From RGIG4097 sp964637515 (GTDB lineage Bacteria; Bacillota; Clostridia; Christensenellales; CAG-917), in the NCBI GenBank assembly GCA_964637515.1, contig CAZWUI010000002.1:88255-152254 (forward strand): a stretch of 64,000 bases of DNA. Direction: 5' to 3'. Below the pieces are notes generated by a model. That model was not told the origin of the DNA. It searched no databases and saw only the letters and a program-made list of their open reading frames with translations. This document shows positions 42,867 to 50,409 of this stretch, piece after piece. The position numbers were made by a program, and so were the translations under genes. Each line of letters opens with the position of its first letter. Positions within the stretch are counted from its first letter, which is position 1.

Positions 42867-43634
42867 TTGAGTAAAGTTACCGTTTGCGGACTTGACACGT
42901 CCGCACTCCCGAAACTGAACAAAAAAGAGAGTGAAAATCTCTTGCGACTTGCCCTTGACGGCGACAACGACGCTCGTGAAAAGTTCGTGTATGCAAATAT
43001 GCGACTCGTTTTGTCAATCGTGGGGCGGTTTTCAAATTCTCACGAAAACCCGGACGACTTGTTTCAAGTGGGTATGGTCGGACTTTTGAAAGCACTCAAT
43101 AATTTCGACGTTTCTCTCGGCGTGTGCTTTTCGACCTACGCAGTCCCTATGATTATCGGCGAAATCAAAAAATGTTTGAGAGATAGGACGGGTATCAAGG
43201 TGTCGAGAAGTATGCGAGATACGGCATTCAAGGCGTTGAAAGCAAGAGAATCCTTGTCCGACTCCGAGAAAGAGCCTGAACTTGTCGAAATTGCGGAAGA
43301 GATCGGAATACCGCTATCCGACGTTGCCTGCGCTCTTGACGCGGTCAGTGATACGCTATCCTTTTATGAACCCGTCTACGGAGAGGAGGAAGGCACGCTT
43401 CTCATCGACAAAATTGCGGACGACAGAGAAAACGCGGATATTTGGAGTGAGAGAATTTCTCTCGAAGAGGCGATGAAACAAATTCCCGAAAAAGAAATGA
43501 ATGTCTTGCGACTTCGCTATTACGAAGGGAAAACGCAGGTTGAAATCAGTGCGATAACGGGGATAAGTCAGGCGCAGATTTCTAGGCTCGAAACGTCTGC
43601 AATTCAAAAACTCCGAAAAACGCTCACTTTGTGA
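42867..43634 (+). CDS. sigG: forespore RNA polymerase sigma-G factor
   Basis: Late forespore sigma factor, 255 aa. The N-terminus MSKVTVCGLDTSALPKLNKKE is the sigma-G signature, followed by region 2 (NMRLVLSIVGRFSNSHENPDDLFQVGMVGLLKAL), region 3 (CLRDRTGIKVSRSMRDTAFKAL) and region 4 (TQVEISAITGISQAQISRLE). Start is TTG at 42867 with AAGGAGG held in a hairpin. Upstream GAATA (42787-42791) and GCAAAAT (42808-42814), 16 bases apart, are a weak fit to a forespore-type promoter. It lies in the conserved spoIIGA-sigE-sigG order. Confidence 0.96.
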   Translation: MSKVTVCGLDTSALPKLNKKESENLLRLALDGDNDAREKFVYANMRLVLSIVGRFSNSHENPDDLFQVGMVGLLKALNNFDVSLGVCFSTYAVPMIIGEIKKCLRDRTGIKVSRSMRDTAFKALKARESLSDSEKEPELVEIAEEIGIPLSDVACALDAVSDTLSFYEPVYGEEEGTLLIDKIADDRENADIWSERISLEEAMKQIPEKEMNVLRLRYYEGKTQVEISAITGISQAQISRLETSAIQKLRKTLTL

Positions 43635-43645
43635 GCGACTACATA

Positions 43646-43921
43646 TTATTCTTGTTCTTCGCTCTCGGCGCAAACCGTCGCTCCGCACGCTTCGACGAGT
43701 ATCACGTCGCTTCCGACTTTTATGATATTGCACCAAGGAATGAAAAGATTTTCACTGTTTGAAAAGGACTTCAAAAAACTCTTTTTACCGGGGACGACTA
43801 TGCCTGTAACTCTTCCGTTTGCGGTGAATACAACGTCGCACACGTGTCCAAGTTCGCAGCCCTCTGCCACGTTTATCGTTCTTTTCCTGCTCAATTCCGA
43901 AAACGAATACTGTTTGTTCAT
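43646..43921 (-). CDS. YlmC/YmxH-family PRC-barrel sporulation protein
   Basis: A small protein of about 91 aa with one PRC-barrel domain: SELSRKRTINVAEGCELGHVCDVVFTANGRVTGIVVPG, then FIPWCNIIKVGSDVILVE. YlmC/YmxH proteins are found next to sigG in sporeformers; here the gene points toward it. The ATG at 43921 begins the conserved MNKQYSFSEL; a longer open frame upstream crosses the nrdR promoter and is discarded. The C-terminus adds a Cys/Glu-rich CGATVCAESEEQE. No ribosome-binding site precedes the ATG. Confidence 0.85.
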   Translation of the reverse strand: MNKQYSFSELSRKRTINVAEGCELGHVCDVVFTANGRVTGIVVPGKKSFLKSFSNSENLFIPWCNIIKVGSDVILVEACGATVCAESEEQE

Positions 43922-43981
43922 ACCAAAAAATATGTATTTTCCAGAACGTTTATGCAAAATATGGTTTTTTTTGTTAATATC

Positions 43982-44030
43982 TTTACAAACGGCGCAAGAT
44001 ATTGTATAATCTAAAAGATAATTATCTTTT
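43982..44030 (+). promoter_or_regulatory. nrdR promoter with 18-base palindrome
   Basis: TTTACA (43982-43987), 17-base spacer, TATAAT (44005-44010). The perfect palindrome AAAAGATAATTATCTTTT (44013-44030) covers the predicted transcript start and is a candidate operator. It does not resemble the NrdR box. Confidence 0.8.
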
Positions 44031-44041
44031 GAGGTAGAAAA

Positions 44042-44527
44042 ATGAAATGTATCTATTGCGGTTGTATGGATAGCAAAGTCGTCGACAGCAGACAAAACGA
44101 AGAAGGCACTTCCATTCGTCGTCGTCGTGAGTGCATCGGTTGCGGAAAACGCTTCACGACTTATGAAACCATTGAAAATACCCCCGTTCTCGTTGTCAAG
44201 AAGGACGGAAGCAGACAGATTTTCGACATCGGCAAAGTGAAACTCGGCATCATGAAAGCATGCGAAAAACGCCCCATTTCAATGACTGCTATCGACAGAC
44301 TCGTCACTGACATTCAACGCAAGATACTCAACAGTCTCGACCAAGAAGTCGCATCCGATTATATCGGTGATCTCGTCATGGAAGGACTCAAAGAAATCGA
44401 CGAAGTCGCATACGTGCGTTATGCGTCCGTCCACCGTCAATTCAAGGACATCAACACCTTGCTCGAAGAAATCGAAGGTCTTGTGAAATTGAAAGAAACG
44501 CTGTCCTCCGATAAGCCCAAAAAGTAA
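44042..44527 (+). CDS. nrdR: transcriptional repressor NrdR
   Basis: Nucleotide-sensing repressor of ribonucleotide reductase genes, 161 aa. Zinc ribbon: MKCIYCGCMDSKVVDSR and CIGCGKRFTTYETIE. ATP-cone: VLVVKKDGSRQIFDIGKVKLGIMKACEKR, then VASDYIGDLVMEGL and AYVRYASVHRQFKDI. GAGG lies seven bases before the ATG. A terminator follows, so it is monocistronic. Confidence 0.97.
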   Translation: MKCIYCGCMDSKVVDSRQNEEGTSIRRRRECIGCGKRFTTYETIENTPVLVVKKDGSRQIFDIGKVKLGIMKACEKRPISMTAIDRLVTDIQRKILNSLDQEVASDYIGDLVMEGLKEIDEVAYVRYASVHRQFKDINTLLEEIEGLVKLKETLSSDKPKK

Positions 44528-44545
44528 AAATTCTTTGACAATTCA

Positions 44546-44570
44546 AACCCGACTTCTGTCGGGTTTTTTC
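44546..44570 (+). terminator. terminator after nrdR
   Basis: AACCCGAC (44546-44553) pairs with GTCGGGTT (44558-44565), loop TTCT, followed by six T. Confidence 0.9.
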
Positions 44571-44660
44571 ATACGCTTTTTCGTTGTCATCGCACGATTT
44601 TTCCATTTGCAGTCAAGTGGCGCGGCGTTTTGTCATATATTGTAGAACTTTGGAGGTATT

Positions 44661-45356
44661 ATGGCACTTGAAAGTTTTTTCGCGCTCATCAAAAACTTGC
44701 TCATATATTCGTCTTTCGTCAGTGAAAAGAAGTCTTTTCCCATGCCGCTCTCAAAAGAAATGGAAAGCATTTATCTTACAAGGGCGAGTCAAGGGGACAA
44801 ATCCGCAAAGGATATTCTCGTCAAGCACAATCTTCGCCTTGTCGCTCATATCGTCAAAAAATACGCAAACTACGGGGATAACGACGAACTAATTTCGGTT
44901 GGCTCGATCGGACTCATCAAAGCGATCGACTCTTTCAAACCCGAAAAGGGGATACAACTTGCGACGTATGCCTCTCGTTGTATTGAAAACGAAATTCTTA
45001 TGACTCTGCGCATGAACAAAAAACATAAGAATACCGTTTCATTGTCCGATCCGATGGGGACGGATAGGGACGGAAACGAATTGACTCTTATGGATATGCT
45101 CGCCGACGATGAAAACGTCATCGAAAACACCGAAAGGGATATTGTTATGGCAAGACTTGTCGAAATCACCCGCACGGTGCTCGACGATAGGGAATACGAA
45201 ATCATATCTCTGCGCTACGGACTTGACGGAAACGGCGGACTTACGCAACGCGAAGTGGCGGATAAATTCGGCATATCACGCAGTTACGTCAGTCGCATAG
45301 AGAAGAAGTCCCTTGAAAAAGTCCGCGACCACGTCAAACGTGAAGAACTTTTCTGA
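44661..45356 (+). CDS. sigK: late mother-cell RNA polymerase sigma-K factor
   Basis: A 231-aa sigma factor. The N-terminal segment MALESFFALIKNLLIYSSFV fits the pro-sequence removed by SpoIVFB. FPMPLSKEMESIYLTRASQGD, HNLRLVAHIVKKYANYGDNDELISVGSIGLIKAID and TQREVADKFGISRSYVSRIEKKSLEK identify sigma-K. The gene is continuous, with no skin-type insertion. TTGGAGG precedes the ATG. CATATATT at about 44634 resembles a sigma-E -10 box, but the -35 is unclear. Confidence 0.94.
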   Translation: MALESFFALIKNLLIYSSFVSEKKSFPMPLSKEMESIYLTRASQGDKSAKDILVKHNLRLVAHIVKKYANYGDNDELISVGSIGLIKAIDSFKPEKGIQLATYASRCIENEILMTLRMNKKHKNTVSLSDPMGTDRDGNELTLMDMLADDENVIENTERDIVMARLVEITRTVLDDREYEIISLRYGLDGNGGLTQREVADKFGISRSYVSRIEKKSLEKVRDHVKREELF

Positions 45357-45430
45357 ATAAAATTTTGCGACGTTAGTATGTGCGAAAAAATCCGCTTGAC
45401 TATCTCTTGTTTATTTATATAAAATAAGTA

Positions 45431-45459
45431 TTGACAAAATCGCAATTCCGTGATAAAGT
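45431..45459 (+). promoter_or_regulatory. sigma-A promoter of the flavoprotein gene
   Basis: TTGACA (45431-45436), 17-base spacer, TAAAGT (45454-45459). A second candidate lies just upstream: TTGACT at 45396 with an AT-rich -10. Confidence 0.75.
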
Positions 45460-45496
45460 CGCTAAGGTTGCGCCAAAAGGTGCATAGAGGTGAGAT

Positions 45497-46885
45497 ATGA
45501 AAAAGTATGATGTATGTATAGTGGGCGCCGGCCCTGCCGGTATTTTCACCGCTCTCGAACTTATCAGACGCGGTTCGGATAAGAAAATCGTTATTTTTGA
45601 AAAGGGTAAGGCGGTAGAAAACAGACGTTGCCCCAAATCGCAAACGGGCAAATGTATGAATTGCAAACCTTATTGCCACATCACGACCGGTTTTTCGGGT
45701 GCAGGTGCGTTTTCGGACGGCAAACTTTCTCTATCTCAAGAGGTAGGCGGTGCTCTTCCCGAACTTATCGGCACGGATTTTGCCCAAGAACTCATCAACT
45801 ACACCGACAAAATTTACCTTGAATTTGGTGCGGACGAGCATATCGAAGGGCTCGGCAACGAAGAGAAGGTCAAAGAAATCCGCAAAAAAGCAATCAAAGC
45901 GGGACTTAAACTTGTGGATTGCCCCATTCGCCATATGGGTACCGAAAAGGCTCAACAAATCTACTACGACATCGAACAATATCTCATTTCCAACGGAGTG
46001 GATATTTTCTTCGGTGCAGAGTGCGACAATATCATTCTCGAAAACGACGAATGCAAGGGCGCATACGTGACCATAAACGGCGTTAGAGAAGAAGTGTTTG
46101 CGGGAAAAACCATCATCGCAACGGGTAGACGTGGTGCTGAATGGCTCGAAAAAATCTGCGCGGAACACAATATCGCTCACGCTCCCGGCGTCGTCGATAT
46201 CGGCGTCAGAGTGGAAGTCCGCAACGAGATTATGGAAGAAATCAACTCCGTACTCTACGAAAGCAAACTCATCGGCTATCCCGCTCCCTTCAAAAACAAG
46301 GTCCGTATCTTCTGCCAAAACCCCGGCGGATTCGTTTCTCAAGAGAACTACGACAACGACCTCGCAGTCGTCAACGGCCATAGCTATAAGGAACTCAAGA
46401 GCGAAAATACCAACCTTGCTATCCTTTGCTCGCACTCCTTCACCGAACCGTTCAAACAACCTATCGAATACGCAATCAAGATAGGCGAACTCACCAACAT
46501 GCTCGGTGCGGGCAAAATTCTCGTGCAACGCTACGGCGACATTTTGGCGGGCAAACGTACTTGGCAAAAAGAACTCAATTTCTCGAACGTCAAACCTACG
46601 CTCAAAGATGCAGTCGCAGGGGATATAACCGCGGCAATGCCCTATCGTTCACTCACCAACATTCTTGGATTTATCCAAGCGGTAGACCAAGTTGTTCCCG
46701 GATTTGCAGGCTACGAAACTCTCCTGTATTCTCCTGAACTCAAATTCTACAGCAACAAAATCAAAATGGACACCGCTCTCAATACGTCCATCAAAGGGCT
46801 TCACTGCTTGGGCGACAGTAGCGGTTGGACGAGAGGCTTGATGATGGCCTCGGTGATGGGTGTGCTTATGGCGAGACAAATATAA
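45497..46885 (+). CDS. FAD-dependent dehydrogenase of unknown substrate
   Basis: A 462-aa flavoprotein of the family annotated as uncharacterised FAD-dependent dehydrogenases (COG2509-like). FAD is bound by YDVCIVGAGPAGIFTALEL at the N-terminus and the C-terminal LGDSSGWTRGLMMASVMGVL. A Cys-rich segment CPKSQTGKCMNCKPYCHITTGFSGAGAFSDGK near residue 40 could bind metal or a second cofactor and is typical of the family. The reaction is not known. It has its own promoter with GAGGTGA before the ATG, and its own terminator. Confidence 0.88.
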   Translation: MKKYDVCIVGAGPAGIFTALELIRRGSDKKIVIFEKGKAVENRRCPKSQTGKCMNCKPYCHITTGFSGAGAFSDGKLSLSQEVGGALPELIGTDFAQELINYTDKIYLEFGADEHIEGLGNEEKVKEIRKKAIKAGLKLVDCPIRHMGTEKAQQIYYDIEQYLISNGVDIFFGAECDNIILENDECKGAYVTINGVREEVFAGKTIIATGRRGAEWLEKICAEHNIAHAPGVVDIGVRVEVRNEIMEEINSVLYESKLIGYPAPFKNKVRIFCQNPGGFVSQENYDNDLAVVNGHSYKELKSENTNLAILCSHSFTEPFKQPIEYAIKIGELTNMLGAGKILVQRYGDILAGKRTWQKELNFSNVKPTLKDAVAGDITAAMPYRSLTNILGFIQAVDQVVPGFAGYETLLYSPELKFYSNKIKMDTALNTSIKGLHCLGDSSGWTRGLMMASVMGVLMARQI

Positions 46886-46914
46886 AACGGCGCTATTTGG
46901 CGCATAACTGCAAT

Positions 46915-46941
46915 AAAAGCACTCCGGTTGGAGTGCTTTTT
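46915..46941 (+). terminator. terminator after the flavoprotein gene
   Basis: AAAAGCACTCC (46915-46925) pairs with GGAGTGCTTTT (46930-46940), four-base loop, T run. Confidence 0.9.
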
Positions 46942-46989
46942 CCATAATTTGTCATGCGTTTGACGTTTGATCGTGCGCAAACTATGGGT

Positions 46990-48072
46990 ATGAGAAAAAT
47001 TTTGAGATTATGCGTTGTGGCATTATTTGTCTTTTCGGCGGTTTGCGCGGTGTTTTCTGGCGGTGAAATTGCTTACGCCGATACGCAAGACGGGAAATAC
47101 GTGCGGTTGGGCGGTTATCCTATCGGAATAGCGGTCAAAACGGACGGACTAATCGTTGTCGACGTAGGGGCGGTCGCAACCGAAAACGGCGAAGTTTTTC
47201 CGCTTGAGAAATTCTCCCTTGCGAAAGGGGACGTAATCGTTGAAATTCAGGGTGAAAAGGCGGATAGTATCTACAAGCTCAAACGCGCAGTTGAAAATTC
47301 GGACGGAGAAGTTGAACTTGTCGTCAGAAGAAAAGGCGGTAACGTAGAAAAAATATCGGTCGAGCCTGCGCTTGACAAACTTTCCGATGAAAAGAAAATT
47401 GGACTCGTCGCAAAAGAAGACGTGGGCGGTGTCGGCACGATGACTTTCATCACCGAAAACGGCAGATACGGCGCACTGGGTCATCACGTATTGGACGTGG
47501 AAACGAATACCTGCGAAGAGTTGCAGTCGGGGAATATTTTTTCGACTTCCGTCACCGACGTCATAAAAGGCACGAAATCGCAAGCGGGGGGATTGGTAGC
47601 GTCTCTAAACCGCCTTGAAACACCTATCGGCAATATCGAAAAGAATACGGATATAGGCATATACGGAGAGTACTACGACGAGCCTGTCGGGGATATGATT
47701 CGCATTGCGGAAAAAGGTGAAGTTAAGATTGGCAAAGCGCAGATTTTCACGACGGTGAGTGGGACGGAGCCTAAACTCTACGACGTGGACATTGTGAAAG
47801 TCGTATCGCAGAGCGGAGCGAGCGAAAAAGGACTCGTCTTGTCCGTGAGAGATAGTGAACTCATCGAAAAAACGGGCGGTATCGTGCAAGGTATGAGCGG
47901 AAGTCCTATCATTCAAAACGGACTGCTTGTAGGGGCGGTTACACACGTTTTCATCGGGGATGCGACAAGGGGATACGGCGTACATTCGAGGTTTATGTAT
48001 GACTACGCACAAGAAGCGCCTGCGGTGAAAAACGGGCTAAATCAAGAAGTCGAAACACCTTATGCCGCTTAA
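46990..48072 (+). CDS. spoIVB: SpoIVB serine peptidase
   Basis: Forespore-secreted signalling protease that triggers pro-sigma-K cleavage. An N-terminal signal or anchor (ILRLCVVALFVFSAVCAVF) leads to a PDZ domain (LAKGDVIVEIQGEKADSIYKL) and the S55 peptidase domain. GALGHHVLD holds the catalytic His and GIVQGMSGSPIIQNG the catalytic Ser. The 360-aa size is close to that of its relatives. Three in-frame ATGs (46954, 46984, 46990) lack a ribosome-binding site; 46990 leaves a compact signal sequence. In sporeformers spoIVB precedes spo0A; here the Spo0A-like gene is one gene further on. Confidence 0.93.
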   Translation: MRKILRLCVVALFVFSAVCAVFSGGEIAYADTQDGKYVRLGGYPIGIAVKTDGLIVVDVGAVATENGEVFPLEKFSLAKGDVIVEIQGEKADSIYKLKRAVENSDGEVELVVRRKGGNVEKISVEPALDKLSDEKKIGLVAKEDVGGVGTMTFITENGRYGALGHHVLDVETNTCEELQSGNIFSTSVTDVIKGTKSQAGGLVASLNRLETPIGNIEKNTDIGIYGEYYDEPVGDMIRIAEKGEVKIGKAQIFTTVSGTEPKLYDVDIVKVVSQSGASEKGLVLSVRDSELIEKTGGIVQGMSGSPIIQNGLLVGAVTHVFIGDATRGYGVHSRFMYDYAQEAPAVKNGLNQEVETPYAA

Positions 48073-48653
48073 CTCACGACGATAACTTTGACGATTCCGC
48101 CGACTATCAGGAATACAACAAAATTGACGATAACGTTTATTCCGTAACCTTTGAGAACGGCGGAGACAGAGGGGCGCAATAGCGCTCCTTTCCTGCATTC
48201 GCAGACGTCGGATAGCCGTAACGCAATGCAAGAAGATACGGTTAGAATACCGAAAGTGAGCAAAAAGAAGGGCATATAGACGAAAAGCAAATTGCATATT
48301 CCCATTCCGCCGTAACTGCCTATAAGCACTGTTGTGTAGTCGCCGAAAACGAAACCTAAAATCGGAAAAGGAAGTGTCGCTACGAAGTTTAATCCGCGCA
48401 TGACGGAGGCAAGCGCAACCGCAAAATAACCTATCGCAACGAGCAAAGACGAGTAGAAAAAAATTTTCACCGCACCAAAGTCTATATCGCTCCGAGAAAC
48501 CTTTTCAAACTCACCGCCGTTTGCGCTCACCGTATACACAATTCCGACCACTAACCCGACGAGAAAAAGGGATAGGCAACATATTATCGTCTTTTTGTTT
48601 GACGATATGAAATCACCGAGCATATATTGCAGATTTTTGATTTTTGTATTCAT
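48069..48653 (-). CDS. membrane protein, possibly SpoIIM-like
   Basis: A 194-aa protein with about five membrane segments: IICCLSLFLVGLVVGIVYTV, IFFYSSLLVAIGYFAVALASV, FPILGFVFGDYTTVLIG, NLLFVYMPFFLLTFGILTVS, and VIVNFVVFLIVGGIVKVIV. Topology and the middle-to-late NLLFVYMPFFLL segment recall SpoIIM, part of the engulfment peptidoglycan hydrolase complex, but similarity by eye is weak. It sits on the opposite strand between spoIVB (4-base convergent overlap) and the Spo0A-like gene. TTGTCA and TATATC 18 apart, seven bases before the ATG, may give a leaderless message. Confidence 0.6.
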   Translation of the reverse strand: MNTKIKNLQYMLGDFISSNKKTIICCLSLFLVGLVVGIVYTVSANGGEFEKVSRSDIDFGAVKIFFYSSLLVAIGYFAVALASVMRGLNFVATLPFPILGFVFGDYTTVLIGSYGGMGICNLLFVYMPFFLLTFGILTVSSCIALRLSDVCECRKGALLRPSVSAVLKGYGINVIVNFVVFLIVGGIVKVIVVS

Positions 48654-48733
48654 ATAAAAAGATATATCAAAATGACTGAAATTATGACAAAATAGGCGGT
48701 TTAACTTATGTTTGTGTTTGGTATTATGTGCGT

Positions 48734-49075
48734 ATGGAATCCGATGAATTTAACGTGAAAAAATACCTACTGTCCCTTGGCTTTCAACCCAATTTGAAAG
48801 GCTATTATCTCATTGCCGATTTGATATTGCAGGCAAAGAGCGGTGTGGCGGTTATGCCGTTGAAATATATGGGGTATGTCGCACTCTCGAAAAAGTACGG
48901 AGTGAGCGTTGCGAGCGTGGAAAAGGATATACAAAACGCAATATCGTCTGCATGGCTTCGTGGGGACGTGGATGCGCTCTACGACGAATTTGGGGAAACC
49001 CTCGACGAAGATAAGGGAAAACCTACAAACAAGCAGTTTCTGTTGACTGCGATTGAAAGGTTGCAGTATAGATGA
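48734..49075 (+). CDS. stand-alone Spo0A DNA-binding domain
   Basis: A 113-aa protein that is all effector domain: KKYLLSLGFQPNLKGYYL, VALSKKYGVSVASVEKDIQNAISSAW, and GKPTNKQFLLTAIERL match the Spo0A C-terminal domain from start to end. No receiver domain is encoded: only 80 bases separate the start from the opposite-strand gene. In the recognition-helix region the usual ERAIRHAI is EKDIQNAI, so two arginines that contact the 0A box are changed. TATTAT lies six bases before the ATG and no ribosome-binding site is seen; an in-frame GTG at 48728 is less likely. The position next to spoIVB is the classic spo0A locus. Confidence 0.9.
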   Translation: MESDEFNVKKYLLSLGFQPNLKGYYLIADLILQAKSGVAVMPLKYMGYVALSKKYGVSVASVEKDIQNAISSAWLRGDVDALYDEFGETLDEDKGKPTNKQFLLTAIERLQYR

Positions 49076-49117
49076 ATAATTCCGCCTTGACGACACACGC
49101 TACTATCGAGGTGAAAT

Positions 49118-50305
49118 ATGGCATTTGACAACAAGATAAACACTCGACTTTTCGGGATTTTGATTACACTTTTGGCGGTGGTTACGTTTGTGTTTTCCGT
49201 GTGCGGAGTGGCGACGAATAAAAGCGCGGTCGCATATGCCGATGAAATCACTATAAATGCAAAATCTGCATATCTAACCGACTCGAATTTATCTTCGGTA
49301 ATGTTTGCAAAGAACGAAAACGAGCGGTTTCCAATCGCAAGTATGGTGAAAATTATGACGTCGCTCTTGACTTTTGAAGCGATTGATAGAGGTGAACTCG
49401 ACTACTCGGATATGATTCTCGTCAGCGACTACGCAGAAAGCATGGGCGGAAGTCAGGTTTTTCTCGATGCGGGTAAGGAATATAAGGTCGAAGAACTTTT
49501 GAAATCCGTCATAGTCGCATCTGCTAACGATAGTTGTGTCGCGCTTGCGGAGCGTATCGGCGGTGGCGTCGAAGGTTTCGTTTCCGCTATGAACGAAAGG
49601 GCGAGAGAACTCGGCATGGAAAATACGAATTTCGTCAACTGTACGGGGCTTCCCGCACCCAACGGATATTCTTCCGCAAAGGACGTCGCAATTATGTTTT
49701 CAAAACTCATATCCCACGAAAAGTACTTTGATTTCGCAGGGATTTGGCTTGAAGACTTCGCACATCCCGACGGAAGAACAACCGTGATGACGAATACCAA
49801 TAAACTTATCCGCCATTACCGCGGTTGCGACGGTGGAAAGACGGGATTTACGTCCGAGGCTAAATTCTGCTTGTCCGCAACCGCAGAGAGAAACGGACTG
49901 CGCACGATAGCGGTCGTAATAGGCGCGGACGGCTCGAAAGAGAGATTTGCAACCGTGTCAAAAATGTTCGACTATTCATTCTCAAATTTTGAAAATCGAA
50001 CGCTGGTTTCAAAGGATAATCTTGATATGTCAGTCAAAGTCGCGGGCGGAAAGGATAAATCCGTGGCGGTTAAGACGAATGAGAATATCTGCTCTCTCGT
50101 GAGAAAGGGAAATCAAGATAACTATGAAGTGCGCTACGACTTGCAGGACAAGGTCAAAGCACCCGTGAAACAGGGGGACGTGGTCGGAAAAGCGTATCTG
50201 ACGAGAAACGGTGAAATCGTAGCAACCTATGACGTCGTGTCGGCGGGGGACGTTGCAAAAGCGAATATATTTGACATCATCAAACAAATAACCGAAAAGT
50301 GGTGA
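49118..50305 (+). CDS. D-alanyl-D-alanine carboxypeptidase, DacF/DacA type
   Basis: Secreted low-molecular-weight penicillin-binding protein of peptidase family S11, 395 aa. Signal sequence: IDGILITLLAVVTFVFSV-like hydrophobic stretch at residues 10-27, followed by a cleavage region near AYADE. Active-site motifs: FPIASMVKIMT (SxxK), SANDSCVALAE (SxN), and GGKTGFTSEAKFC (KTG). A C-terminal beta domain follows and no clear amphipathic anchor is seen. GAGG precedes the ATG. A second related gene lies at 54642. Confidence 0.93.
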   Translation: MAFDNKINTRLFGILITLLAVVTFVFSVCGVATNKSAVAYADEITINAKSAYLTDSNLSSVMFAKNENERFPIASMVKIMTSLLTFEAIDRGELDYSDMILVSDYAESMGGSQVFLDAGKEYKVEELLKSVIVASANDSCVALAERIGGGVEGFVSAMNERARELGMENTNFVNCTGLPAPNGYSSAKDVAIMFSKLISHEKYFDFAGIWLEDFAHPDGRTTVMTNTNKLIRHYRGCDGGKTGFTSEAKFCLSATAERNGLRTIAVVIGADGSKERFATVSKMFDYSFSNFENRTLVSKDNLDMSVKVAGGKDKSVAVKTNENICSLVRKGNQDNYEVRYDLQDKVKAPVKQGDVVGKAYLTRNGEIVATYDVVSAGDVAKANIFDIIKQITEKW

Positions 50306-50310
50306 AGACG

Positions 50311-50340
50311 ACCGCAGTCGAAATCTATCGACTGCGGTTT
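50311..50340 (+). terminator. hairpin after the carboxypeptidase gene
   Basis: ACCGCAGTCGA (50311-50321) pairs with TCGACTGCGGT (50328-50338), followed by only a short T run. Confidence 0.65.
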
Positions 50341-50371
50341 CCACATAATTTTACATATTAAAATTTATTAT

Positions 50372-50400
50372 TTGATTATTTTGCGCGTGTGTGATAAAAT
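50372..50400 (+). promoter_or_regulatory. sigma-A promoter of lysA, near-leaderless
   Basis: TTGATT (50372-50377), 17-base spacer, TAAAAT (50395-50400), then nine bases to the lysA ATG. The leader is too short for a ribosome-binding site. Confidence 0.75.
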
Positions 50401-50409
50401 GTTTTCACT

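Noticed and set aside
44661..45356. Possible skin-element split in sigK
   Set aside because: The gene is continuous from pro-sequence to region 4; no insertion is present.
50341..50409. T-box or lysine riboswitch before lysA
   Set aside because: The promoter leaves at most a few leader bases, too short for either element.
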